From positions 16,202,001 to 16,266,000 of the forward strand of contig CM028895.1 of assembly GCA_016801885.1 (NCBI GenBank): a stretch of DNA of 64,000 bases. The letters are read 5' to 3'. The DNA is from Toxotes chatareus (lineage: Eukaryota > Chordata > Actinopteri > Toxotidae). The notes beneath the pieces are model-generated. The model worked only from the letters and a program-made list of their open reading frames with translations, searched no databases and was not told where the DNA came from. The translations under genes were made by a program, and so were the position numbers. Below, piece after piece: positions 1-17,139 of this stretch (the stretch's first letter is position 1; the number at the start of each line of letters is the position of its first letter).

Positions 1-3000
1 CTGTGAATAACTTTTACAACGATAAACACAATCGGATTAGCATAGCATTGAAATAAAAGGTCAGTAAGAAAACGCTTTATGCCATGTGTCGTCTCTGTGA
101 ATCTATAAACTAGCCTTTTCCTCTCCACTGCTGTGTCGCCTCTCACACTCTCCCATCTTTCTCCTCCCTCACTCGCTGTCCCTGGGTGGGATGAGTCATC
201 GAAGGGAGAGAAGAAAAGAAAAGAGAGGAGGTGTATTTGTGTGTGTACTGTATGTGTGCTTGTGTGCGCGCATGTGTTGTGTCATTCCTCCTGAGGTGCA
301 TTGCCCTTCACACTCCTTCTCAGCTTCATGTCAACCTTGCTGTTGGAGTCCAGGCATAAACTCCAGCGGTACACATAACACACACACACACACACAACTT
401 TACCCTGATACCTCCGTATGCCATGATATACATTAGCATCTTACCACACAAAGGTTTTTTTGTGGGTGAAAACAACCTTTTGTTTAAAAATACAGTTTAT
501 TTCATAGTGTTAAATGGTGCTATTGTGTAAATATTTCTCATATGATAGGATGAAACCACCTACATTATGACCACCTACTTTTGTTCCTAGTAAACAATAA
601 AGTCACCCACAAGGGTTTTACAGTTGCTATCCCTAACAAACAGACACACTACAGCAGCAGAAACACCTTTTGTAACAACTTTTTTTTCCACTCATTTTCA
701 CATCAAGAAAACTTTTTAAAAAACACTCACATTTACATTCAGCGACCGTGACTAAAAATCTTTCAAAATCTATCTCAAGTCCTGAATTGTTTACACCCAT
801 GTTTTTGCAACCTCACAGTTTTCTTCCTCCTTTCTTTTTGGTATGTCTTTTTGGAGCATTTCCACTGCCAGCTGTCAATTAACAGAATAACATACGAATG
901 TTGGAGGGAACGTTTATCTCACCACCACGTTCATTTACGTACACGTGCATCCATGCTCACATGCATGGCGTACAATCAAAACACTGCTCCATAGAACTGC
1001 TGGTTAAAAGCTCTGCAGGATACCTTTAAGTGGCACGCAACACTGACTGCTTTGATGCTTTTATTTACGGCACCACGAAGGGACACCAAAACATTTCAAA
1101 TTCTACACAAAGTGGCTTTTCTGAAAAGGCAAAGATGGAAACACACTTTCTATTGCTGTTTAAGAGCCAATAGAAGCTGATTCTTTTAAAATATTTGTTA
1201 AATTACAGAGCAAAACACTGAAAGACGCTACTGGGAAATGATTTTTCACCTACAGGGCAGACAAGTGGATAAACACCTAAAATATGCATCAGTCTTCTCA
1301 GGAGGGCCAATACATCTCTGTCACTTTACCACCTGTATCGTTGTCCACTTCTGACAAACCAGCTAAGATGAAATTTATCTGTCTTGTCACTGCAGCAAGT
1401 GATGGATTAGTATTGATATTTTTCAAAATGACAAAGGTCCACAAAGAGGTGATAATATAACTATAAAAACATTTCATGGCAATGATGCCTGTGTTAGCTG
1501 TGAGAGAGAAGTGTGTGAGGGTGTAATACCTTCAAAGAGGAGAAATTACCAGATAAGGTGTACTTAGAAATACCACTAGGACATGGAAATCACTTGATTT
1601 TGGAGTGAGTAGTTAAAACCCCAAAATACAACTCATAATGAAAATGAAGGAGCTAATCAAAGATGAAAAAACACAAATGTAACGGCTCCTCGCGAATTGC
1701 TCACAAGACAAAGAATAAAGTAAATCTTTCTGTGACACTGTCAGATTAGAAACGCTGTGCTGCAGGATGCACTTTGGATCATTTCTATAAGTACAAGACG
1801 GGACTTGTAGAGACTATAGTTAAAGGTGTGCAGAGTGGAAGTGGCCTACACACCAATTATGTTAAACGAGAACCTAAGCAGGTAATTACATTTTAAATGG
1901 AGTACAAATACTGACAATGAAACACATCAGTTGAAGCAGCCAATTGAACACAGCTCATTTGCATTTCGAATCCTGATGGACTGTGCTACAAGATGCAATG
2001 TGTTTAAAGTTTGCACAGTGTTCAAAAAGGGTAAGATTAGAACAGTACCCTGTTAGAGTCCAGTACAGCTGTCACTGAAAAATATTACAGAAAAATGTTC
2101 AGTGCATCCAAGTGAAACAGCTGTAAGATGAATAAATGTCCATGTGGAAACAGAAAGAAAGAGGCAGAGCCAAAATTAGTGGGTCAAACACAATTACATG
2201 ACTTAATTAGTTAAAGTGACCCTTTAAACAGATCCTAAAAAAAAAAAATCAATGAAACTTACTACTGTGACATTAAAGAATAATATAATAATATGTGGTA
2301 TTATCCAGTATTTATTCAGTGAGACGACACAGAAACACACATTAACACTGCCCTCTGTGTTGCTATGGCAATCTATTGGTTATATACTGAATAACTAGAC
2401 CATCTCAGGTGCCTCAGCCACTGACCAAACAGCAGAGAACAGAAATATAAAATGCATCATCAACCTCGAATGCTGTCTGATGACTTATGCGCCCTTATTT
2501 AATTTAAAGCCTGTTTATTTCACGCAGCGTCAACGTTTCCTCTGCAGCTGTGGCTTTTGGAGGCAAATCAGTCAAATACTCAATGATAGGGAGTCTGATC
2601 CAACTGGCCCGCCACAGAGCTGTCCAAAGAGACAGACAGACGGCGACAGAAAGACATGGACACTTTAACTCTCTCTCCTTCTTTCTTTCCCTTTCCTTGT
2701 CAGTGTGTCTTGCTCTCTCAGAAAGCCAAAGTGGATCAGCTGTAAGATACCTGGCCTTTCATTTGCAGGCGTAGGTCGGCCCCTGTGCAGTATTGCCAAA
2801 TGTGCAGTCATGGAGTGTATGAGTCAGAGTCACAGCTCAGTCCAATGAAAGTGACATAGACCCAGCTCATCACCCAAAAACACATAAATAAACAAACAAA
2901 TAAATAATAACCCTTCTGTCATGACAAACCGAACATCGTGGTGCTCGTGCACGGCCGCAGACATCGGCTCATATTCACACAAATGAGCTTTTGAGACCTC

Positions 3001-3230
3001 CCTGCGCATACACATGTGGATACACATACAACACACACACATTAAGCAACCAAGCAGCATGCAGCCCTCCAGAGTGCTGTACTGTCATTTCCATAAATAC
3101 TCTTAAAAGGTGCAGCCAAAACCATGGAAGGGTGCGATTGCCTCTCGGCTAGAAACGCACAAAAAGCTCTTTTCTCTTTCAAGAGACTGTAGGAGAGGAT
3201 GACCCACTTAATCGAACAATTTGGAGCGCC
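1..3230. other. non-coding DNA, no gene seen
   Basis: No open frame here has protein-like composition; positions 437-2479 are almost without any frame over 60 codons. There are short CA and GT runs (for example around 236-275 and 377-396) and small A/T tracts. I see no recognisable transposon, RNA gene or promoter. Likely intergenic or intronic. Confidence 0.7.
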
Positions 3231-3289
3231 TGCGTGTATGTGTGTGTGTGCGCGCGTGTGTGTGTGCGCATGTGTGTATGTGTGTGTGT
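3231..3289. repeat. imperfect GT/CG alternating microsatellite
   Basis: Alternating purine-pyrimidine tract made of GT units interrupted by CG and AT steps. It creates overlapping artefactual frames rich in Cys and Val on one strand and His and Thr on the other. A shorter related GT/CG tract lies around 3388-3413. Confidence 0.9.
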
Positions 3290-3567
3290 AAAAAGGCCTT
3301 CCAGTGCCCGGAGACAAACAATAAACAAAACCAACAAGCTTATGGTATTGCACAGACATGGCGTGATGGCTGTCTTGCAAGAGTTACACGCGTGCGCGCG
3401 TGTGTGTGTGTATGTGCAGAGGAGGACTGTGTATGTGCTCTACATTTATGAGTCACAGCTTTTATATCGACATCGACTGTACAGGTATATATAATGACAA
3501 ATGGTGGGAACACAGTGAAAGGCATGACCAGAGGTTTTTATTATATTTTTTTATTTTTAGCAGCATC

Positions 3568-3570
3568 TGT

Positions 3571-3603
<33 letters not shown>
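3568..3603. repeat. (TG)14 followed by (GA)4
   Basis: Fourteen TG units run directly into a short GA array. A simple compound microsatellite and a likely polymorphic marker. Confidence 0.95.
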
Positions 3604-3604
<1 letters not shown>

Positions 3605-3691
3605 TTCTCAGAGCTGCAGCAGTAATGAAGCCTTCCATCTGCCGTTTGGAGCCGGGTAAACCAGAGTCGGGCTGGGGTGGGGGTTGTGTAA

Positions 3692-3756
3692 GTGTGTGTG
3701 TGTGTGTGTGTGTGGGGGTGTGTGTGTGTGTGTGTGTGTGGTGGGTGGGTGGGGGG
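3692..3756. repeat. (GT)n compound microsatellite with G-rich end
   Basis: Two GT arrays (about 3692-3714 and 3719-3741) are separated by a G5 run and followed by alternating GGG and T ending in a G6 run at 3751-3756. The G-rich end could form a quadruplex on the plus strand, but it has only three clearly separated G3+ tracts, so this is weak. Confidence 0.9.
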
Positions 3757-5589
3757 TCAATCCTGGTTTAGCCTCTAACTGCTCCTGATGTCACCCATGC
3801 CAATTTTAAAACATTTATTTGCTTATCTTTCTGTCTTCTTTTATACAACGATTACTTGGCTGCAGAAAGTAATTGTCCATTTTCATTAGTGCCTGATGAA
3901 AAGCTTTCCTTCAATGACAAGGCATCATGCTAAGGATGCCACCGGATTACCTCTCCCTCTCTTTTATTCTCTCTTATTTTCTTGTTCTTTCGTCTATCGC
4001 TCCCAGCCCCCTCTCTCTCGCTCTCTCGAGCCATTGAGATCCACTTTCATCTCCTTTTATAAAGCCATGAAACATCAGGCACCGGCATAAATCTAACATG
4101 TGATTGCTGTAATGACCAAGAGCTGCAGCATCCTGACTGACAAATGGATGGCAACAGGAACCCGACAGATGTACTACTCACACGACACACGCGGAGGGGG
4201 GGGGGTCAAGGCTGCAGTATCAGTGCCACATAGCAACACTCAATGTAGAGTCGTGCAATCGAGCTCTCCTCAGCATACCTGGCCAGTTTGACATGCTACT
4301 CATGCACAGGCTCGCAGAGGACAAGACATGCCATAGAGCATCCCGCAGCTCAGATAGCGCTGTATACATATCCAGAGACACAGGCTGAATACAACACTAA
4401 TAGGATTCAATTTTCTTGGTTCTCCAGAGCCCTGATACAAGCTGCAGAGTCTAACACAAATATCACTCACAGAGCACACAACACAGAGGGCCATTCACAA
4501 GAGAGAGGACAATGAATGCGGGCACTTTAAACGACTTGTCTTCCTACACACTGTACAGTGTGACTGAGAGAGCCTGAACCACACCAAAGCACACACATAT
4601 GCACGTTAAACGGTTACCATTGTTTTTGTTACCATTGTTTGCGTACTCAAATGTACTTAAACCAGCCTGGGTAGAGGGAAGAGACGGCACCGTCTTCCAT
4701 CTTGAAAATCTACTACACCTTTCAGGCAACAGAGCCATCTGCCCTCTGACTGGACTCTGCTTTGTGATCAGATTGTCATTGTTCAGCCAGATTCAGGTTT
4801 AAGGACAGGGTCAAAATTCATACTTGTTACCTCAGCATCACACTCAGTGTGGGAACTTCAAGCACTGAGTTTAACAACAAGTTTCCTGCTTCCGTACATA
4901 GATGTTCATTTCTTTCTTTACAGAGCCTTTGTGTAACCTCACCACTGATATCACCTGTTCACAGATTCAATTCACAGTCTCTGTTGTAATACAAAAGGTT
5001 TACAAAGGTTGATTTGCAACTACAGACTTTGGAATTATTTGTGAACATTACTTTACAAGATCAAAATCTTATTGACCCTGATTTGAGCTCACAGTAATTT
5101 GATTAACTGATTAATATCAACTGAAATGTAAAGAGCCTTAAAGCGACTCCTGCGTTCTTCTCTAATCTTAAAGCCTTGACTTGTAAAGGGGCCCTGTGTC
5201 AAATTTTAATACCTATATTATCCTAGTGACATTATGCCTTCACAGTGCTTAATCTTAAATAAATTTGCATTTAATCAACTTAGAGCCAAACTAAGTTTGG
5301 GAACATTTGGGATCCATTTTCACAACCCTGTCTCCTAGTGATTCAGTTTATATGTGACAAATCTCTAACAGCAAATATGTTTTGAAGGAAATATAACTGT
5401 GACTGGATTATGTTTTCTATCAACATAATGGGGATATGAAATGTAGACGTAGTTCCTGAACATATCAGTAAAATGTTGACAGACAAATGATTTGTTTTCC
5501 ACAAAAAGATCCAATCTTGCAGTACAATAGCCATTTGTAGTAACTACAGCATTGTTCAAGTTTCTGTTAGGACATCACCACACTTTGCT
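3757..5589. other. non-coding DNA, no gene seen
   Basis: Contains a CT-rich stretch around 3950-4030 and a G10 run at 4196-4205. The short frames have no recognisable domain and no codon bias. Nothing else is supported. Confidence 0.65.
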
Positions 5590-6190
5590 TAAGGTTAGGA
5601 GAAGGGAAACCATGATCTTTTTCTAACCGTTACCAAAGAGCTTTTGTTAAACCTAAACCACAGAAGGGAGAATGGATGCAAACTCTGGTCTGTGGTATGA
5701 CAGTCGAGCCCTTTGTTTGTGATCTGCCCCAACCAGCTTCTGGTGACTCCACAGTCGTTAATAAATGCAGCAATTAATGCAAACTGGACGAGAAAATATC
5801 TAAAAACATTCAGTGCCAACTTGCCAACCATGTCTGCAGCTCATAACTAAGGCATGACTTAGCACTTGGTTATTGGGAAAGATCTTGGTCTTGGCTAAAT
5901 ATTGAAAGAGTAAAAGTTTACTTGAAGCACGAGACAGGATGTGTTCACTTTTAAATATTTAACCAAAACTGCAATCCTTACCTAACCTTCGTCAAGCCAC
6001 AAAATCTCAGAGGGAGGGGGCCAGGGTGGATGGATGAGTCAAAGAAGCACGTAACTTTGACCTGGGAGGATGCTGGGAGCATCCAGTCAGTCAGCATTAG
6101 TATTTCTTTCTTTAAATGATGATGCCAAAGGCTCGCTGACCTCAACTGAGCAGGTTTTGTGCCTAAATTTAACCACACCTCATTTTAACC
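5590..6190. repeat. probable percomorph dispersed repeat ('TAACCNTTACC' type)
   Basis: The block around 5595-5665 (a start like 'GGTTAGGAGAAGGGAAACCA', then 'TTTTTCTAACCGTTACC' and 'CTTTTGTTAAACCTAAACCA') resembles a repeat found widely in percomorph fish genomes and in their transcript tails. Similar motifs recur near 5870-5990 in less clear form ('AAAGATCTTGGTCTTGGCTAAA', then 'CCTTACCTAACCTTCGTCA'). The boundaries and the class are not determined. The match is from memory of the family, not a search. Confidence 0.35.
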
Positions 6191-8464
6191 ATTTTATCAA
6201 TGGTCATTTGTAACAGTTTTAAACAGCACTGACAAACAATGTGGCCCGTCACTTAGTTACAAGGATTTATTGATGTAGGATGCAGGATGCAAACTCTTGT
6301 GCCTTATAAGTCCATCATCCACCCTGACCTCCTCATAATGACACATTCTGAACTGGGAAAATACATTAACAATGAACACATTCCAGGAAACAATTATGTT
6401 TCTTCCAAAGTAGTTGTATATGGATGTTTGTTGTTAGACACAAGGTTGAGAAGCAAATGGCAAGTATTTTATGTAACATCTTTATAGAGGTAGTCGTGGA
6501 AAAGCAAAACTATCCCAGCTCTCTCTCTGAGTGGTTTTCTGTTTGTGGAATATTTCCAATTTGAGCTGCTCCTTTAGCTTGTATGAAACATTTACACCTT
6601 TAACCCTGTTATATAACCCTGCAAACTAAATCTCTGCTGGAAGTGACAGTTTACAGAAACAAATGATGCATGTTTGGTTTCAAGTTCTGGAAGAAAACTG
6701 TCCACGTTTTTGATAACCAATGAAGTTTACTTGACAACACGAAAACATAATTTTTATTCCACTCCAAACAGAGCCAAGACAACATGGATTTCCTTCAAAA
6801 TGCCGTAATGCTTTTGGCTGTGTGAGCGTTAAGTGCGTCCCCATTGAGACAGGCTTGACCCTGGCAGCAGCGCCGAGGGCCGTACATCACTGTGACCTTT
6901 CTGAGCACTGCTGCAGCCCACTGCTTTTGTTCGCCTAACGGGTCCCACACAAAGCGACTTTTGACCAAGAACAGAGAAAGAAGGAGGGCAGAGATGGAGA
7001 GATAGTGACAGAGGGGAGGGGATGAATGGATAAAGGGACAGGCGACGGCTGGAGGTCTGCGCTAATGGCTCCTGTGTGTTTTGTAATTAGGAGTGGTGTC
7101 AAGAGACGCAGGGGGAGAAATGGGGGTGGTCAGACAACGGGCAATGAGAAACAGGCCAAGAGAGAAAGGAAGACAGAGAGAGGACAGATATCCAGACAGA
7201 CAGAATAAAGCCAGTGTAAGAGAGAGGAAGAAAGAGAATTCAGAAAAGAAGAGATTAGGGGCCAATTAAGAGAGAACTGGAGAGGCTGACTTCTAAAGGA
7301 AGCCAAGAGAAGGAGCTCCCATCGTCTGATCAGTAATTGATCTTGTGCCATTGCGCCTTCTGTATCCATAGGAGTGTGTGTGTATGTGTGTATGGGGGGG
7401 GTTGCACTGAATTGCAGTTTAAGAATGGACCTCATACCATTAAGCCCTTGGACAGCACTTTCTGGAGGGGAACTTAACAACCACACAGACAACGATGATA
7501 AGCGAAGCACATGTTTTTATCTGCTATTCAAGCTTATCAAGCTCACTTTGAAATTTAAGTCAAATTATTTTGCTATGCTGACAGTCTCCAGGAAATTCAC
7601 TTGCTTGATGATAAAATACCCATGTTCACAACGTTTACTTGAGGAACGAGAGGGGATTTTGTGTGCTTAAGTTGTTTATTACTATAATAGATCAACAATA
7701 CTGTACTGTATGTTCTTAATGGAGCTGAGATTCCTTAAGACCAAGGTAAATACTATGGAATTTGCATTTCAAAATTTTCTTCAACTGGTACTCTGGTTAT
7801 TTAACATATCAACACAGGACTCTCACATATAATGTTACGACCCTACAAGGTTCATAATATGGAAACCAGTTCAATTATTTCAACTCTGGCACGCAAATGG
7901 GTTTAAACACTACAATACCCATAAGCCTCAACTAATGTTGCCATGGATAAGCCAATCAGATGGAGGAAGCAGAATGCCAGCAAAGACAAAATACTTCAAT
8001 TTGACAGTTAAGAACAGAACATGGCAACATAAAAGCTGGATTCAGACTCTGGTACTTGAACCCACCATCAGCAAAGCAACTGGTTGTTTCTTGGTGTCTC
8101 TTGTAGCTGTAGGTAACCTCTGTCTCAAAGTTTTAATGCACATAGGTTCGTATCTTTGACTTTTAATCAAATAACCAGATATTTTCTAACACAGGTGTTA
8201 ATCTTTTGTGCAGATGATTTACCTGGGAGGGCTCCACGCTGATCCAAGCCTCAGAAAATGCTCCAGCTGTGAGTCATGCAACATTTGTCTGTGGGGAAAA
8301 TGAATTGGACATTTACTTCCAGAACAACACAGCAATGAAACACACTTTCCAGGCAAGTTTTCCATGTGAACATCAGCGACTGTCAGAGCAAACAATAAAA
8401 AGATTTGTTACTTTAAAGAGAGCTTAAGAAATGCTAATATATTTGACCAAAACAGCTAAAATCA
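6191..8464. other. non-coding DNA, no gene seen
   Basis: Holds a purine-rich stretch (about 6970-7310) with AGAGA-type runs and a G8 tract at about 7395. The 126-codon minus frame over 7130-7510 is the pyrimidine-rich complement of that purine stretch and looks like a composition artefact. No transposon or RNA gene is recognised. Confidence 0.6.
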
Positions 8465-8485
8465 GTATGTATGTATGTATGTATG
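8465..8485. repeat. (GTAT)5 tetranucleotide microsatellite
   Basis: Five tandem GTAT units. Isolated GTATGTAT pairs recur nearby around 8507 and 8720. Confidence 0.9.
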
Positions 8486-11400
8486 GTGAAAGCTACTTGT
8501 CTTACAGTATGTATGTGTTTTATTTCAATGAATACTGTTGAATTACCACAAAGGAGTGCTGTGGTTTTCAGCATTGCTTGGTGTATCCATACCTCAACCA
8601 TGATTAATGCTGGAAAGAACCTAATTCATCCCTATGTGTGACAGCTTATCCAAGGGTTTTGTATGTGTGTGTGCACTGTGCGTTTCTATGTAGGCCCTTG
8701 TCCCCTGTGGTTGAGGGCATGTATGTATGTGTGAGCACCTCTGTATGTGTGTGTTTGCTGCACATGCGTTGAGGGATGGACATCACCAGGGCAGCGGTAC
8801 GAGTGAGCGAGGCAGATCAGTGAAAGACTTAAAACCCTGCTCCCCAACGGAGGAAACGGACAGGCTTTGATGTTAATGTGAACAAATAAAAGGAAGCCAA
8901 AATGAGTGGAATGGACCATTATCTGCTGTGGAGAGGCCCCCCCATGGAACTGAGCCCGCCTGCCTGCTTCACTTCCAATCGGGGGGGGGGCACTGAGGAA
9001 GATGGAGGGAGAAAAAGAGGAGACAGTGTGTGTGTGAGGGAAAGACAGACACAGAAAGACTGGGAGAGAGGGGGTAGGGGGTCCAGAATCCTATTGATTT
9101 CACTCTTGTGCTAAATCCAAATACTGCAGTGTTCTATATTTGCTAGTATGTGCAGCCTCTTACAAAGGACATTTATATATATATAATATCCAGTTTAACA
9201 CTGCCAGAAGCCAAGTGAGGCTGATCATCACCAGAGAATGGTGAAAATAGTCGCTAATTATACCCATCTTGCTATATATGGTGGAGACTATTTAGATCAA
9301 ATGTTCAAACTACTAAATATTTTCTCTGATGATAAAATGAGCAAATGGCAACACTGAACTGCTGCACTAGGAGTAATTTTAGTGGCACTAATAATAAGAC
9401 TTGGCTGGTCCTGTTTAGAACTGCTAATGTTAACTCACAGAGAAAGACACAAGACCCTTTGCCAAGCTCACAAATAGACAAAACCTAAGAATAAAATCTG
9501 CATTAACCTCAAGCTAAAGCATAAAGTGGTGAAAAAAACAAGCACTAATACCCACATTAGCTGACAACTAAGCAGAAGCAGGCTAACTAATTCAGTGTAT
9601 ATATTTGTTTAAGGCCAGTTCAAAATCAGACTTTACCAAGAGCAGAAAGCAGCAAGCAAAAAAAAGGTCATTCATTTTAGAAGTGAGCAGAGGAGTATTT
9701 AAAGGTACAGGGAACTTGTTTGCACAAGCTGACACATGTTAACCATCTTTTGTACTGGCTGGAAAAAGTGGGTCAGAAGCACGACAGCAAATGTGTACAG
9801 GGCTAACAACAGACAGCAAGCGAGACAGAGGGAGGAGGATTCATGCAATGCTGACCCGCAGAGGAAAGTCGTTCCCTCTCTGTAAGAACTGGCATGTTGT
9901 GTGTGGTTACAGCATATCATTAGAGCCAGAAGTGATACAGCATGTGTGCATCTGAAAAGAACATGTTTCCACAGAAAAAACGTTTGCACACAGCCAGAAT
10001 TCGGTTTACAACAACACAATGATAAGACTCTGTTGACCTGTCCATTTCCCAGTGACTGATCGGTTTTGTCTTTTTCTGTCTGCTGGTTCACAACTTTGAT
10101 CCAAACTGAGATAACTCAACTACGATTAGATGTCATGTTTAAGTACGGCCTCAAAGGACTGAATCAGTTCACATGGATTCCATACCGTGCACTTCTTAAA
10201 TAATTAGGTAACTAATCACATTACCATATAGCCCTTGAGAATAAAAGGAATCTGAGGACACACAATTAAAAAACAAAATGCACCAGCCATGTTCCTGTTC
10301 CTGTCGAGCTGGGAAATTTTGCTGCATGTGATTCCCCATCTCTCTCTCTCTTTCTCTCTCCCTCATTTCCTGTCATATCACTACTTTCAACTGTAAAATA
10401 AAAGCATAAATTGCCCCAAAATAATAAAAAACACAGAGTAATTTACAGGAAGAACAACACAAGTAATTTCGCTTCCAATAATTGTTTTTCATCCCATGTG
10501 GGTATATCAGTATCCATGAGAGGGATTGAGATAATACAGGAAATGATAATAGATAATGGACCAGCTATGGCAGGAAAGCTTCCCTGCAAACATATAACTC
10601 TGATACAATTAATAATGAATAATTAAAAGGAGGACACTTTACCTGCAGGTTGATATGCTGGGATAAAAGATTCAGCAGGACTGAGGATGGCTGCTTAAGC
10701 AAAGTGTTTGCTGTACTTGACACTTGTTGAACTCACTTTTTACTGGAGCACAGCCGTTTTGACTCTTTCTAAACTTCCAAACAATGTGTCTACCCATGCG
10801 ACATAATCCCAGACAATATCCTGGGCCACTTTTTGTTTTTTCTGTCTTTCCAGGGCAACATGACAGTGAATGAAGGTTTGGGGGCGGCTGGCTGCTAAAA
10901 GTTGTAATTAGTTTGCGGTGCCACATCTGCTGAAGGGCAGTCATCTTTAATGAACATCAGCAGCCCTAATGGAGCGTAAAATGACACTAGGAAATACAAG
11001 ATGTCGTGGTCAACAAGGGAACAGCTACATCAGTCAGGCCCTTCATTCCCTTACATATGCTTCGGTTTAAAAAGATGACTCAATAATTCAGATGTTCCCT
11101 ATATGTCTAGCTTTCTCTGCTTATTTACACCATGGCATCACATTTCTATTTATGCAGCAGAATATATTTTCGACATTTAAACATCTAAACATGCCTCATT
11201 TAACTTTTGTCGACTCTTAAACAGTTTCAACAACTTGATCTGTCCGCTTCAGTAAGGACTGCTGAGATCTGAGATGTCCTCTTTACCGTGCTCCTTCTCC
11301 TCTCCTTCCTCTGCCTACTCCTCTTTTATTTTAATAACTTTAAATATTTTCCCCAGGTTTTTCTGTTGGGAACTTGTGCTGTGCAACACTGAGCTTGACC

Positions 11401-14400
11401 GAGGCTTTGGTTTATTCATGAGGTTCAATGAGGAAGGCCTTTGATGTCCATGAATTATTTAAAGGCAACACTTTTTTTTTTTTTTTTGGAATAATCCCTC
11501 TCTTTGATAAATACTTCCCCGCGTTGCCCCACCGAGTCTTCTATCATTGTGGTGGTTAGAGGCATGATGACACGTAGACTGATATGAGAGACAAAAGTGA
11601 CAGGGAACACATGTCAGTATAAGCTGTGGTGTCCACAGCTGAGAAGGCCTGAGGCTACTGTGTTTCCCACTCATCTCTCTATACACTTTTTTTTTCTAAA
11701 CCAGTAAAAGTGTTCTTCTTAACTCTTGTTCTATCCTTTAAATGTTTTCATAAGAGTAGGTGTCTCTTTTTATTTCCAAATGGTGGGCACACTCTCTCAG
11801 CTTGGAACAAAACTCTTTTTTAACACAGTTGGTTGATGTCGATGTCCAAGTACCTACAGTGAGCGGCTTGAAAATACTAATAAAGTAGTTTTTTGGCATT
11901 ATTTGAAATTAGTGGCCCTTACTTTCACTCTCTCAGCTACAAAGAACCTCTTCATTTCTAACATTCAGTAAACTGGATAAACTAAATCTGAAAAATGTGA
12001 GAAAAATCCGGAGTGAGGTTGGATGGATAAGGCCATGAAAACATGAGAGGGTGTGGATGGCTCTGCTGGGTCTTAGTAGGGTTAAGGCCCGAGGTAAACT
12101 TGAAGAGGGCTAGTTAGAGACAGAAAAACTGGATCCAGCCATCCCCAATTTTGATGTAGGAAAAATGAGGGGGAAGGGGGTTTCCAGAGCCGTTGGACAA
12201 TGTCACAGTCTCTTTGTTGGACACACACTGACACTTAAAAGCTTGCTTCTGTTGCCACTGACTCAGTGATTACTCACAGTACTGAGTTTCAGTACAGATG
12301 TTTAATCATTGAGATATCTTTATCTGGTGTCAGTTAACATCACAACTATAAATATAAATATATTATAGATTATTCTGTAGCATTTGATACATGCTGTTTT
12401 GCCTGAGCTCTACACTGATTAAATTTCTGCATGGTTGAAAATTCTAATTATTATCATTATTGTTAAATTGTACGATTTTCTAATTGTTTTCTCAATTGCT
12501 ATTTTTTTAATTACACATAACAACTATAGTGATATTGACCCCACACCCCATGTTCAAATTTATTTTTAATTATTTTATTCATGCTTTTGACCACAGCCTC
12601 AGAAAGATGTGTCATTAGCACCACCTGTACTGTGTGACCGCTGATGTAAAAACACAAAATGAGCGTTCACAGACAGACTGGGAGATGACAAAAACTTTTT
12701 TACACTCTCTGTAATATTGAAGCAAACTGAAGTACATCAGCTATGTTTATCAAAGGTTTTCACAAGACAGCCACGTGACAGCATTGTCGAACAGTTTAGT
12801 TTTCTTATGCTTCAATATTTAAGTTATTTTACGTCTTTAAAATATGTTTGCACAGTTACTGCCTTGTGTGTCTGCATGTCCAGTGTGTTTACAGTGTACT
12901 TCAAACAATTTTACACTTTAAAACTAGGACAATTATGTGCAAACAAATGGACATTTTCATGTCCATTTTTTCTTGAAAGGTTAAAAAAGGATAAGTATAC
13001 ATAGAACACAAATATGGTGAAAATATGAAATACTGAATTTCTAATTTACCCACACTGGTATGTCCAGCACCATCTGTTCAAAAGGTGTGATATTATGTGC
13101 ACAGGTGATGGGCTTGATAGCTGAGACCCACTGCTAGTCCTCAGTGTTAAGTCCAGTGAACACCAACAGAGCTTCCAACAAATCTCAGCTTGTGTCTCAT
13201 TTGATTTGTTCACGGAGTGGTAACAGAGTCTTATGTCACGTTGTAAAACCACCATTTATGCCATGCACAGTACAGAAGCAGCAGCAGCAGCGTTACTGTT
13301 TTTGCTCCGGTAGTTCTCTCTCTGTCTCAGCGTTTCATTCACATAACGGTGCAACGAGCATGCATGCACAAATTCACTCTGCGTCTCCCTGCCCCTATCT
13401 TTTCCTCTGTCTTTAAATGGTGATATTATACAATAGCATGGCATAATATGGTGTGAGGGCAGCGGAGAGAGCAGTGACTAGGATCCTCACCCAGCCGTGC
13501 TGTTTTACCCCATGTGGTGGCACACAGCGCTGGCAGGAGTGATATAATTAGAATGGAAATTACAGAAAGTTACAGGCGAGCTAAATCCCCCCGCGCATCG
13601 CGTGGCTAAAAATGTCCCGGGCAACGCCAGTGGATGTATCACCATAGCAACAGCCTTCTTCTGCACTCTATTTTCAGACTGAAAAGGGAGAACCATCCAG
13701 AAAGAGAGGAAGAGAGCGAGGGAGAGAGAAATGCAAACATTGCCATTTCTGTAGAAACTGATACATTATTCAAGTAAGGAAAACATCTCAGAGTGAGTGC
13801 TGGCGGATGTGAGGTGGGCTGCGGTGTGCGCTCGCTTGTCAGGGCTTAACTGAACTGTCTTGGGGGCATTAGTGTGACGGTCATACAAGGACAATGGGGT
13901 GCTGTGGGGTTGACTTACACGTCTCAGCAGAGGTCAATGCTGAAATCCACACCAGCAGCCAGGGATGTTAACATCAGTGCAGCGGTGTGACGAGGCTTAC
14001 TAACCAGCGGTGCATCGGCCTCTGATTTAATCAATCACACATCAAAGGGTTAGAGGATGAAGTGCCACTGAAAGTGAATCATCTTGTGGAGGAAATGGAG
14101 TAATTTAGGTATTAAGAACAGGCTTTAATGAACCTGCGTGGAAGCCAGCGTTTAAATTCCGCATTGTGTCAAGGACACGGTGTCATTTCTTTGACTCATC
14201 TGATGAGTCAAACATCTTATTTGGGTTGGATGTCTCGAAAAGTATGTCCTTTCAAACCATGAAAAAAAAAGCCCCAATCCCAATGCACTTTGTCTCTATT
14301 TCTCAATTCTTTTCAGTTCAGTTCAATTTATTATGATTCATTTCAGCACAATGTGGTTTATTGGCATGGCAGTTGAGAGTGAAATGCCAAAGCACCAAGA

Positions 14401-14466
14401 CAAAAGATCCACATTTTCTCTCTTTCTCTCTCTCTGCTGGCCTAATCAGGTCTGAAATAAAAGCAT
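8486..14466. other. non-coding DNA, no gene seen
   Basis: Contains a G10 run at 8981-8990, a T18 run at 11471-11488 and a short CAG run at about 13277-13290. The 130-codon minus frame at 9699-10091 has no recognisable domain. The 13.5-14.2 kb part is less repetitive and could hold conserved non-coding DNA, but that cannot be judged without an alignment. Confidence 0.6.

Positions 14467-17139
<2,673 letters not shown>

Noticed and set aside
3042..3771. Overlapping frames of 60-123 codons
   Set aside because: GT-array artefacts (Cys-Val runs and His-Thr runs).
14310..14345. 'CAGTTCAGTTCAATTTATT' as a SINE tail
   Set aside because: Only a short tandem-like motif; no tRNA-like promoter boxes or SINE body were found beside it.
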